Part shown: piece by piece, positions 9,140 to 17,757 of the stretch
Position numbering within the stretch: the stretch's first letter is position 1
Layout: every line of letters starts with the position of its first letter
From: JBFFMO01 sp041390025
GTDB lineage: Bacteria; Myxococcota_A; Bradymonadia; Bradymonadales; Bradymonadaceae
Reading direction: 5' to 3'
Assembly: GCA_041390025.1 (NCBI GenBank)
Contig: JAWKQR010000030.1
Span: 10,035-74,034 of the forward strand
Length of the DNA stretch: 64,000 nt
Translations under genes and position numbers: made by a program
Notes under the pieces: generated by a model
Seen by the model: only the letters and a program-made list of their open reading frames with translations
What the model was told of the DNA's origin: nothing
Databases searched by the model: none

Positions 9140-10014
9140 GCGGGTGCCGAGACCACCAGCGTCGGTGTTTCTGCGCTACGCAGGACACGCTCTGCGGTTG
9201 ACCCCAAGAACCATCGAGAGAAACCCTGCCGGCCGTGCGTCCCCATGATGATCATGTCGGCGTGTGTGTTCTTCGCGGCTTGGGTGATCACGCGGTCGGG
9301 CCGGCCGACTTCGACATGCATCTTGGTCCCCGCCAAACCGGCTTTCGTGACGTGTTGCTCGAGCGTTTCGCGTCGCGCATCCAGCAATTCGTCAAAACGT
9401 GTCTGGATGGGGCTGACGAGCGCGCTCAGTGGCGGGTTCGTGTCCACGTCAACGGCATGAATGACGTCCACGCTCGCCCCGAACAGGTCAGCGTACTGTT
9501 TTGCCGTCGCCAAGGCGCGATCCCCACAGACGCTGAGGTCCGCGGCGACCAGGATCCGTTTGATGGGCCCGACGGCAGTGGTGGGTGGAACCGCGAGGAC
9601 CGGCAGATGGGCCTCGCGCACGAGCTGGTTCGAGGTGCGACCAAAAAAGATATCCTGCAGCGCGCTCTGTCCCACCGTGCCGACGACGATCAGTTCAGGC
9701 TTTTGGTCGGCGGCTTCTTCCAGGATGCCATCGGCTGGGCGTCCAAACCGCACCGTCGTCGAAAACGCGCGGTGGTGATTTTCGGGCACGGCGTCGTTGT
9801 AGTTTGCGACCAGGCGCGCCGTGGCCTCTTGGGTCGCGTGGTGCTCGATCTCGTCCGCGGTCTCGTAAAGCACTCGCCAAGCGTTATCGTCGCCCGTGAA
9901 ATCAACCACGTGGAGCAGACGCAGACTCGTGTTGCGAGCGTTTGCGATTAGCGCACCCATGTGGATGGCGGGAAACGTGGTGTGGGCCAAATCAGTTGCA
10001 ACCAAGACGCTCAT
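9136..10014 (-). CDS. Universal stress protein, tandem UspA domains
   Basis: Start is ATG 10014, chosen over an upstream in-frame start because GGAGG lies 5 bases ahead of it; this gives 292 residues. Two UspA domains are present. Domain 1 (~1-145) begins SVLVATDLAHTT and ends with VVGTVGQSALQDIFFGRTSN then LVREAHLPVLAVPP. Domain 2 (~148-290) begins IKRILVAADLS and ends with IIMGTHGRQGFSRWFLGSTA then ERVLRSAETPTLVV. The second has the classic ATP-binding G-x2-G-x9-G(S/T) loop; the first has a less perfect GxxxxxxxxFGRTS version. Cytoplasmic, typically involved in stress survival. Monocistronic by context. Confidence 0.88.
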   Translation of the reverse strand: MSVLVATDLAHTTFPAIHMGALIANARNTSLRLLHVVDFTGDDNAWRVLYETADEIEHHATQEATARLVANYNDAVPENHHRAFSTTVRFGRPADGILEEAADQKPELIVVGTVGQSALQDIFFGRTSNQLVREAHLPVLAVPPTTAVGPIKRILVAADLSVCGDRALATAKQYADLFGASVDVIHAVDVDTNPPLSALVSPIQTRFDELLDARRETLEQHVTKAGLAGTKMHVEVGRPDRVITQAAKNTHADMIIMGTHGRQGFSRWFLGSTAERVLRSAETPTLVVSAPA

Positions 10015-10202
10015 TTTTCCTCCAAATCTGCGATCCGCAGTGAACATAAGCGCCCACAACCCGCCGGGCAATGTCGGACGCTTCCAGATGTCCTTTTGTC
10101 GCAGAAACTTCACAATTCATACGTGAGGTCTTTCAACGCGTGGGCAAAGGGAAGAAATTGCTTCCTCGTCGCATGGGACGGCGCTATTCTTCGCCTCAAT
10201 AT

Positions 10203-10231
10203 TTGTGCGGCATCGATCACCTCGCTATATT
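10203..10231 (+). promoter_or_regulatory. Possible sigma-70-type promoter for the VWA lipoprotein
   Basis: TTGTGC at 10203-10208, a 17-bp spacer, then TATATT at 10226-10231, 28 bp before the ATG at 10259. The -10 matches five of six consensus bases; the -35 matches only TTG. The rest of the 245-bp gap after the stress-protein gene shows nothing else clear. Confidence 0.3.
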
Positions 10232-10258
10232 TGAGACAAGCTCAAACTCGGAGAAAAA

Positions 10259-12055
10259 ATGAGATTCAACATTCCAACCTTGTGGGCACTTGCTGCTGTG
10301 TTCGTCATCGGCTGTTCGGCCGACGACGCGGGCAAGGGCACGCAGTGTAGCGGAACGTTCGACCCCATCACCGGCAAGTGCTCGACCGGCACAAACAACA
10401 ACGGCAACAACACGAACAACAACGACGTCGACGCAGGCGACGGAGACGGCGGGACCAGCTCCAACAATTCGAATCCGTTCGCGGACGGCGACGGAGACGG
10501 GTTCCTCGATCGTTTCGACAACTGCAAGGGCGTCTCGAACCAAGATCAAGCCGACGTCGACGGCGATGGTGTGGGCGATGTCTGTGACAATTGCCCCAAC
10601 GCCTCGAACTTCATCCAAACCGATGCGGACAACGACGGTCTGGGTGATGCATGCGACGAAGACTCAACCGAAGAGTACTACGACGCCAACCGCGACGATG
10701 ACGGAGACGGCGTCGCCGACCGGTTGGACAACTGCGGTGGCCTTAGCAACCCAGACCAAGCGGACGCAGACGGCGACAAGATCGGCGATGCGTGTGACAA
10801 CTGCCCCGGCATCGCGAACTACGACCAGACCGACACGGACATGAACGGCGAAGGGGATGCTTGCTCGCCGGTACCCGTGGGCATGATCTGCGGCAACCAA
10901 GACGCGGATTTCACCAAGCTTGAGCCCAACATCTACATCTTGCTCGACCGCTCCGGTTCGATGGGACAGACCGGGATCAACCAAGCGATCGCCGCCCTCA
11001 ACGCGATCGCCGACTCACCAGGGTTGGCGACCGAAGTCCGTTTTGGCTTCGGCACCTATCAAACCGGGTCATGCCCTGGACTTGAGCACAAGCTCAACAT
11101 GGGCCTTCACACGCCCGCTCAGTTGAAGGCCTCTTGGGCCGGCCTTTCGCCCGGTGGCGGCACGCCCACGGCCGGCGCGCTTGGTGCGATTCGCTCGCAA
11201 TCGCGTCTGACGGAGCCCGGCGACATGCTTGATGCCCTTCGCAGCAAGGCCATCATCCTCATCACCGACGGCGATCCCAACGACTGCGGTGGCTTGAATG
11301 GCTCGGTCTCGGAGGCCCAGACCTTCGCGGCGGCGGGAATCCCGGTCTACGTGATCGGCTTCAACTTCGGTGGATTCACCGGAAACCTGAACTCCATCGC
11401 GCAGGCCGGCAACACCGATGCACCTCCAGCCGGTGGCGACCGCTTCTACACGGCCGCAGGCACGGCGCAGCTGGTGACCGCGATTCAGAACATCGCGACC
11501 AACGCCATCGCTTGCTCGTACACGCTCAATCCTCCTCCACAGGACCCATCCAAGATCTGGGTTGAAGTCGGTGGCAATCCCGTCGCGCGCGACGCTGGAA
11601 ACGGTTTCTCGTTCGAGGCCGCCGGAAACACGCTGACGCTCAACGGAACCTCCTGCACCACGCTGCGTGGCATCGACCCCAACGGGGCGGTCACCCCGCT
11701 TAAGATTACGTTGGGCTGCGCGACCCCATGCACCCCTGCAGTGGAAGTATGCGACTACAAGGACAACAACTGCGACGGTGTCATCGACGAAGGCTGCGAG
11801 GACTGTTCGCCGGAAATTTGCGACGGTGTCGACAACGACTGCGATGACTCCATCGACGAGGGCTGCCCAGATTGTGCGTTTGACGGCGAAGCATGTGGTG
11901 CCGACGGCGACTGCTGCAACAACAGCTGCGTGGACAACGTGTGCGGCCCACCTTGCCGCCCGATCAACTCGACATGCCTGTCGGACGGCGACTGCTGCAA
12001 CGGCCGCTGCGCGAAAGAAGCTGGCGCGACCGTCGGCGTTTGCGTACTCGGATAG
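10259..12055 (+). CDS. VWA-domain lipoprotein with thrombospondin-3, MopE-like and Cys-rich repeats
   Basis: 598 residues. GGAG lies 6 bp before ATG 10259. A lipoprotein signal with lipobox VIGC (Cys 20) is followed by an Asn/Gly/Asp-rich linker. Thrombospondin type-3-like calcium repeats come next (DGDGDGFLDRFDNC, DVDGDGVGDVCDNCPN, DADGDKIGDACDNC; ~residues 80-210). A von Willebrand A domain (~225-420) has the MIDAS DRSGSMG and ILITDGDPNDC. MopE-like repeats follow (VCDYKDNNCDGVIDEGC, CDGVDNDCDDSIDEGC), then two C-terminal CCNxxC motifs (GDCCNNSC, GDCCNGRC). Such Ca-binding lipoproteins are common on Myxococcota surfaces and may mediate adhesion or metal binding; no substrate can be inferred. 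A weak hairpin (12054-12070) without a T-run follows. Confidence 0.85.
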   Translation: MRFNIPTLWALAAVFVIGCSADDAGKGTQCSGTFDPITGKCSTGTNNNGNNTNNNDVDAGDGDGGTSSNNSNPFADGDGDGFLDRFDNCKGVSNQDQADVDGDGVGDVCDNCPNASNFIQTDADNDGLGDACDEDSTEEYYDANRDDDGDGVADRLDNCGGLSNPDQADADGDKIGDACDNCPGIANYDQTDTDMNGEGDACSPVPVGMICGNQDADFTKLEPNIYILLDRSGSMGQTGINQAIAALNAIADSPGLATEVRFGFGTYQTGSCPGLEHKLNMGLHTPAQLKASWAGLSPGGGTPTAGALGAIRSQSRLTEPGDMLDALRSKAIILITDGDPNDCGGLNGSVSEAQTFAAAGIPVYVIGFNFGGFTGNLNSIAQAGNTDAPPAGGDRFYTAAGTAQLVTAIQNIATNAIACSYTLNPPPQDPSKIWVEVGGNPVARDAGNGFSFEAAGNTLTLNGTSCTTLRGIDPNGAVTPLKITLGCATPCTPAVEVCDYKDNNCDGVIDEGCEDCSPEICDGVDNDCDDSIDEGCPDCAFDGEACGADGDCCNNSCVDNVCGPPCRPINSTCLSDGDCCNGRCAKEAGATVGVCVLG

Positions 12056-12085
12056 CCCCTGCCGGGGGCTCTTGCCCCAACTCCC

Positions 12086-15000
12086 GTGTTTCACATTCAT
12101 CCCGAACAGCTTGGTGAGCCCATCTGGCAACTGCCCGATGGGCCACGGTGGCGTGTCGACGGCCCCACCATCGGGCTGACGTCGGGCGCTTGGCTGGTGC
12201 GCAGGCTCGAGGCCACCCGACCCTCTTTGGAGGCGTTTGCGGTGCTCGGGCGGGCTGCCGGCACGACGTCGGCTTTCGTCAAGCCGGCCATGGCGTGGAA
12301 ACGCGACAACAACCATCTCTGGCTCGCCACGCCGGAACCCGAAGGCCGGCCGTTGAACGGCGTGCCAGACGCTGAGCCCATTCAGCGGTGGCTGGAGCTC
12401 GCCGACGGCGTTTCGAATCTCCACGCCCGTGGGCTCGTCCATGGATGCATCACGCCCGAAATGATCTGGACGGGGTCGCACCTCACGCTTATTGAGCCTG
12501 CCATGTGGGTCGCGAGCGCGAAGGCTCCCCCCACCAAGGAGAGCGACATTGCCGGCCTGACCAAGCTCCTGGAGGTGTTCACGGCGTCCGCCCCCAACGA
12601 GTCAATCGCGACAATTCTGGCTGAAGTAAGTGCGCACCGCGTCCACGATGTGGACACATTGGCCAGGCTCGTTCGGTCGGCGACCAACGTCTCGCAATCC
12701 ATCGAGGGTACCCTGCGCGTGGTCGCGCTCGAGACGCCCACCAATCCACGCTACGGCGAGGGGATCAAGTTTCGCGTCATCAACCCCAGCGGAACGAGCC
12801 CGCTCGCTGGTGGGTTCTTCTGGGCCGGTGCTCACGGTGACGTTTACGACTGCTTGAAGGGCATCTGGGAGGGTGCGGAGCTCGGCCTGGTGCGGCCGCA
12901 TTTTGTATCCGATTCCGAGGGGCGGCGTTTCCTCACCGCCAAGGCCGACACCCTTCCGATTCTCGAACCACATTGGTTTACGAGCGTCACCGACGTCATC
13001 AAGTCCGAGGGATGTGTCAGTCGCTACTTCGTCGATGTGCGCGACGACGACCTGCCCGGCAAACCACTGGTATTGGGGAACGTGCTGCATGGGCTTCTCG
13101 AGGACCTGATGGCGCGTCCGAAGGCGGACTTCGACACGTTATGGGGCGAACGTGCCCGAGGGCTCGGTTTCACCGCGCTTGCGGCGGGCTTGTCCGATCG
13201 GCACTTCGACGCCATGCGCGAGGAAGCGCGCGCGCAATTCGTTCAACTTCAGGCCTTTGCGGCCGGTCGCGACCATGCCGCGCGGTACTCGTGGGACGGG
13301 GAAAGCGTCGAAGTCTCAAGGTTCTCGAACCAGTTTGGGATCGAGGGCCGGATTGACCTCGTGACCGAGGACCCCAAACGCGGGCTCAACATCATTGAGC
13401 TCAAGACTGGAAGCGTCCGCGAAGAGCACACCGACCAGGTGCGCGCGTACAAACTTCTGTGGGACCCGTACGCCAAGGCCAAAAAAACCAAGATTTCGGG
13501 CTACCTTCTGTACTCCCGTGAGGGCACGGTTCGGACCGTTGACTTCGACAACCCTGAGCGCGAAGCCACCCTTCTGCGCAATCGAAACCGCCTCGTCACC
13601 GCGCACCATCAATTGGCCCACACAACCCACGTCGAAGATGCCCTGCCCCACTACGGACAAGTCCCTGAGAACTGCCGGTCCAACGATTGCCGTTTTCGGC
13701 GAAAGACCTGCGAGGCACAATGCCAGGTGCTTGGACTTGGGACGCACATCGACGCCGCAATGCAAGGGATGCAGACGTGGTGGCGTCATTTCCATCGGCT
13801 GATTCAAGCCGAGCACTGGGCCGAGAACGCGGCGTTTGGCGACTCGTTCCGCAGCACTGAGCTCGACGAGCGCATTGCACGTGGTCGATGCATCCCGAAC
13901 CTGACCATCACCGCCCCACCCGCTGATGGCGTGTTGACGCTTAGCGCGCGGCGACTGCCTACGTTGTCGCCAGGCGCCCAAGTCATTGCACACCGCGGGG
14001 ATGCCTCTTTGGCGCACCTTCTGCGAGGAACCGTGGTCGAAGCGACCCAGGACACCTTGGTGCTGCGCGTGCCAAGCCTACGAGATTCGACCGCATTACC
14101 GACCCAAGACTGGTACCTAGAGCTTGTACCCTCGCGCATGGGCTACCGCGCATCGCAGCAGAACCTCTACCGAACGATCGCGTCGAAGCGTCCCGACCTG
14201 CACGCTGTGCTTACTGGAACCTCGATCGGCGCCAGCCCGACGGCGCTTCACGCCTACCCAAATCTGAATGCGCAGCAGTGCGTGGCGGTCTCGCACGCGG
14301 TGGGCAACCAGACCGCGTGTCTCATCGAAGGTCCGCCCGGAACCGGGAAGACCACGGTCATCGCTCACGCGGTGCAGCAACTCCAAGCCACCCAACGCAT
14401 GCTGCTCTGTGCCCAGACGAACACCGCGCTCGACACGGTGCTCGAACGTCTTGCGAAGACCCACGTGCCGTTCCTGCGCGTGGGCAGCGCCAAGAGATCT
14501 CTGAGCCTCGCCGCAGCCGTCGCAAACCACGGCGGTGACGTGGCGGAGTCGTTCTCGGACGACCTCGCGCAACAGTGCAACAACTTGACGGAGCTCGAGG
14601 CCAAGCTGCGCGCTGCCTCGGTCATCGCCTGCACCGTCTACAGCGTCTCTTCGAGCGACGTCCTGCGCAGTTTAGAGCGACTCGTCGGCCGCACACCCTT
14701 CGACGTCGTGATCATCGACGAAGCCACGCAGTTGACGGAGCCGGCCGCCGTGGGTGCCTTGGCCCGTGCGCAACGATTTGTGTTGGTAGGGGATCCCAAA
14801 CAGCTGCCACCAATCGTCCAGACCAACGACCTTGAGTCGGCCCCCGACGACCGCATGCACCTCGCAGGGCTGGATCAAAGCCTTTTCGAGCGACTGTTGG
14901 CGATGGGAACGCCCTCGGTCCGCCTTGAGGAACAATACCGCATGAACGACGCCGTCATGTCGTTTTCAAACCGCGCGTTTTATGGCGACGAGCTGCGCGC

Positions 15001-15490
15001 GGCGGAACACACCCGTGGCGCACAACTGAAGTTGAGCCAGTCCCCATCCCACGCCGCCTTGCGCCCCGAAGACCCCGTGGTCTTTGTCGACGTGCATGGC
15101 CATGAATCCAATCGCACCAACGCCGAGGAGGCGGCGCTCGTGGCCGAGCTCGTCACCGAACTGTTGGCGCTTGGCATCGACGCGAACGAGATTGGCGTGA
15201 TCTCGCCCTTTCGCGCGCAGGTCGAGCTGTTGCGACAGTCCGTCCGTGACCAGGTCGAATGCGACACCGTTGAGCGCTTCCAAGGCGGCGAGCGCGAGGT
15301 CATCCTTATCAGTTTGGTGCGAACGGAAAACGCGGGGGCTTTCATCACCGACGAGCGCCGCCTCAACGTCGCGTTGACCCGCGCCCGCACCAAGGTCATC
15401 GTGGTGGGACACGCCGACTGTCTGCGTGTGTCTCCGCTGCTGCGGACCCTCATCGACCAACCCGAGACAACGCGGTTGCAATGGCCTTAG
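12086..15490 (+). CDS. Dna2-like protein: kinase-like N-terminus, PD-(D/E)XK/Fe-S nuclease, SF1B helicase
   Basis: 1134 residues from GTG 12086 (no clear Shine-Dalgarno; no earlier ATG). Residues ~30-200 resemble a reduced protein-kinase fold: LELADGVSNLHARGLVHGCI corresponds to the HRD region but lacks the catalytic Asp and a DFG. Residues ~305-550 form a Cas4/Dna2-type nuclease. H335 is in GNVLHGLLED, D424 in GRID, and E438 and K440 in IIELKTG. Four later cysteines (C530, C535, C542, C546) with C310 could hold a [4Fe-4S] cluster. Residues ~725-1125 form the helicase: Walker A GPPGTGKTT (K755), Walker B IIDEAT (D878/E879), GDPKQLPP, EEQYRM, the VERFQGGEREVILIS motif and NVALTRAR. Dna2-type enzymes process flaps and broken ends. 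The kinase-like fusion is unusual. No partner nuclease or restriction gene lies beside it, so repair versus defence is open. Confidence 0.85.
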   Translation: MFHIHPEQLGEPIWQLPDGPRWRVDGPTIGLTSGAWLVRRLEATRPSLEAFAVLGRAAGTTSAFVKPAMAWKRDNNHLWLATPEPEGRPLNGVPDAEPIQRWLELADGVSNLHARGLVHGCITPEMIWTGSHLTLIEPAMWVASAKAPPTKESDIAGLTKLLEVFTASAPNESIATILAEVSAHRVHDVDTLARLVRSATNVSQSIEGTLRVVALETPTNPRYGEGIKFRVINPSGTSPLAGGFFWAGAHGDVYDCLKGIWEGAELGLVRPHFVSDSEGRRFLTAKADTLPILEPHWFTSVTDVIKSEGCVSRYFVDVRDDDLPGKPLVLGNVLHGLLEDLMARPKADFDTLWGERARGLGFTALAAGLSDRHFDAMREEARAQFVQLQAFAAGRDHAARYSWDGESVEVSRFSNQFGIEGRIDLVTEDPKRGLNIIELKTGSVREEHTDQVRAYKLLWDPYAKAKKTKISGYLLYSREGTVRTVDFDNPEREATLLRNRNRLVTAHHQLAHTTHVEDALPHYGQVPENCRSNDCRFRRKTCEAQCQVLGLGTHIDAAMQGMQTWWRHFHRLIQAEHWAENAAFGDSFRSTELDERIARGRCIPNLTITAPPADGVLTLSARRLPTLSPGAQVIAHRGDASLAHLLRGTVVEATQDTLVLRVPSLRDSTALPTQDWYLELVPSRMGYRASQQNLYRTIASKRPDLHAVLTGTSIGASPTALHAYPNLNAQQCVAVSHAVGNQTACLIEGPPGTGKTTVIAHAVQQLQATQRMLLCAQTNTALDTVLERLAKTHVPFLRVGSAKRSLSLAAAVANHGGDVAESFSDDLAQQCNNLTELEAKLRAASVIACTVYSVSSSDVLRSLERLVGRTPFDVVIIDEATQLTEPAAVGALARAQRFVLVGDPKQLPPIVQTNDLESAPDDRMHLAGLDQSLFERLLAMGTPSVRLEEQYRMNDAVMSFSNRAFYGDELRAAEHTRGAQLKLSQSPSHAALRPEDPVVFVDVHGHESNRTNAEEAALVAELVTELLALGIDANEIGVISPFRAQVELLRQSVRDQVECDTVERFQGGEREVILISLVRTENAGAFITDERRLNVALTRARTKVIVVGHADCLRVSPLLRTLIDQPETTRLQWP

Positions 15491-15534
15491 CGATTTGGCT
15501 TCGCGAGGGCGCACTTGTTTGGTATCGAGCTACC

Positions 15535-16675
15535 ATGAACGTCGCGAAGCTACTGGCCGTTGGCTGCATCGTGTTCCTTGTCGCCTGCGACGAGCCGCCA
15601 CCCAAGCCGGTGGTTCATACGACGGCTCTGCCCGCCCTGCAGACGCTTGCGTCAACGCCTACGGTCGAGGTCACATCGCCCGAGGTCTCGCTGACCCTCA
15701 CCGGCCGTGCGATACGACGATTGTGAGACAACTCTCACTGGATACCACGCAGTTTCCGACCGCGACCGATCGTCTTCGTTCGTCATCGGTGGGGATGGAA
15801 GCTACCGCGAACTCGGGGATGGAAGCTTCGTGACCGCGCACGGCGTCGACGTGGGGGCCTCAAAGGACTTGCGAGTTTCGCGTTGGTCCGCGAGCGGCGA
15901 ACGCCTATGGACCTTTGTCTTGGACCGCAGCGCCGAGAACGGGAACTTCGCGGCGAACTTCCGCGCGTCGTGGATCGCAGACTTGTCGCCGCTGCACGTG
16001 TGCGCGGGCACCATGTGGGAGGGCGGCACGCAGGGAAGCTGCGTTGAATACGACAGCGGAAAACGCATCTGGAGTGGCCGCATGCCGTTTTGGGCCGGTG
16101 GCGCACCCGTCGGGTTCGCAGGAGGTCTATACGTATCCGACGTGTCCGGGATCTCGCAACGTTACCCGTTTTCGGGTGTCGAGATGCGGTTCCGAAAGTT
16201 TGACGGCGCGGGCGGACGCTCATCGCTTTACCTCAACGGCGAGGACCACATGCTCTTTTCGCCGGCTCGCGCCGAAGAGCCTCGCGTGATTCGGTACGAT
16301 TACGAAACCCTGTCGCTGGTCTGGCGCTTGGCCCTGCCCGCAGATCCCACGCCGGGTTTTGGTCTCAGCCGGGCCCGGGCAGACGTCTTTGGCGTCAAAG
16401 ACGAGGCCATCGCGGTGGACCCCAAGACAGGCCGTCCTTTGTGGCGGCGCGCCATTCCAGAGCCTAGGGTTCCTATCGCGGCAACCGACACGATGCTCTA
16501 CGTTCTGGAACGCGACGAGACGCTGCCCAACACGTTGCACGCCGTCGATCTGGCCACCGGCAAGACCAAGTGGCACGCCCCAACCCCGATCGGCACTCTG
16601 AGTGTGCACGTGCTCAACGACCGTGTCTTTTTGAAGAGTGTCCGGTCCGTGCAGGAAGTACTGGAGCCCAAATGA
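15535..16675 (+). CDS. PQQ-like beta-propeller lipoprotein (one frameshift near 15.7 kb)
   Basis: ATG 15535 begins a lipoprotein signal with lipobox LVAC (MNVAKLLAVGCIVFLVACDE) and a Pro/Thr-rich linker, but this frame ends at TGA 15724. From 15707 the next frame continues as a 320-residue beta-propeller: YDDCETTLTGYHAV, RLWTFVLDRS, KRIWSGRMPFWAG, SLVWRLALPAD, GRPLWRRAIPE, GKTKWHAPTPIGTL. The repeated '.G...W' motifs are PQQ-propeller-like. The propeller alone lacks a signal and a ribosome site, so I join both parts as one gene with an indel at ~15,700-15,715. Two separate genes with a GTG start at 15707 is the alternative. The stop overlaps the next ATG (ATGA), indicating coupling to the CPBP protease. 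Confidence 0.65.
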
Positions 16676-17757
16676 CGAGCAAGGCGCTGTTCCGCGAGGC
16701 GTTGTCCGTGTTTTCTGCCGTGCTGGCGCTCGTGATTATCGCCGCCGTGCTTGGGGGCTACGTTCCATTGGTCGCCGACTTTCTGTACGCGATCGTGGCC
16801 TTGGTCTTCGTCAAGGCCGCGCAGTTCATGATGGATCGGCACAACCACGAAAACGAACGGTTTGGACTGGTTTGGACGAACTGGCGGCGCGGACTTGGAT
16901 GGGGAGTGCTGTTTACGGTCGTGACGCTTCCGCTTTTTTCGGTGGGTTACTGGTTTTGGGAGACCCAAGCACTCCAACGAAATTTCGTCTTCTCCTCGGA
17001 CAACTACTTCGAGTGGTCCACCTCGTTGGCCGGCGAGCCACGTGGCTGGGGTGCGCTGTCGAGTGGCGTTTGGGTTTGGTCCGAAAAGTCGGTGCTCAAC
17101 GTCGGCGTTCGGAATCGCAATGACGCCAACAACATCGTCTACATCGAAGGTGATGTTCCTTTTGTACCCCAACGTCGGGGAACCATCACGGCGAAGCCAG
17201 TGGGAGATTCGCCTTCCAAACGTTGGCGGATCGAGCTCGACGACGCGCGCAGTCGCGGTCAAATCATCGTGCGCGGACCGCGCAGTGTCTCCGTCACGGT
17301 TGAACCTGCGGCGCCGGGCAACGCGTTGTGGCCGATGTTCGAGGGCCGCAGCGCATCTCCGGTGGAATCGTTCGACGCCAAACGCACGCTTTGGTGGATA
17401 CCGTTGTGGGTCGCGACGCAATTTCTGTTGATCGCGCTGCCCGAAGAATACTTCTACCGAGGTTGGCTGCAAAAGCGGCTCGACGAGGCCTTCGGAAAAC
17501 GGGCCGAGGAGGCGGGTAAACCCGCGCGAAGCTGGCTTGGATTCACGCCTGCGATCGTTTTGACGAGCCTTCTGTTCGGGCTTGGACACTTGCTGGTGCC
17601 GATTGGCGGAGCGTTGGTGGCGTCGCGCATCAGCGTGTTCTTCCCGTCCCTGCTGTTTGGGTGGCTCAAAGAAAAAACCGGCACCATTGTGGCGCCGGTT
17701 TTCTATCACGCGTGCAGCAACCTGATGGTGCTGTTTGCGGCCGTTCATTTCATGTGA
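16673..17757 (+). CDS. CPBP-family intramembrane glutamic protease with a large soluble insertion
   Basis: 361 residues; start ATG 16673 overlaps the upstream stop. Two to three TM segments (~10-115) are followed by a ~130-residue, beta-rich soluble region (~120-245), then the catalytic membrane domain. That domain has the Rce1/CAAX-type motifs PEEYFYRGWLQ (EExxxR), FGLGHLL (FxxxH) and FYHACSNLM (HxxxN). The two Glu and two His are the known catalytic set of this glutamic protease family. Large members of this family act as myxosortases on MYXO-CTERM proteins in Myxococcota, but no such C-terminal signal is visible on any protein here, so the substrate is unknown. Located with a propeller lipoprotein; convergent with the transglutaminase gene with no gap. 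Confidence 0.8.

Noticed and set aside
12054..12070. Terminator after the VWA lipoprotein (AGCCCC...GGGGCT)
   Set aside because: Hairpin is present, but no T-run follows and the stem overlaps the stop codon; insufficient for a terminator call.
11069..12481. 470-codon minus-strand open frame opposite the VWA lipoprotein
   Set aside because: Arises from GC-rich third positions of the real gene; composition (Ala/Val/Arg) and lack of motifs indicate non-coding.
16498..17748. 416-codon minus-strand frame opposite the CPBP protease
   Set aside because: Shadow of the protease gene, whose catalytic motifs are intact on the plus strand.
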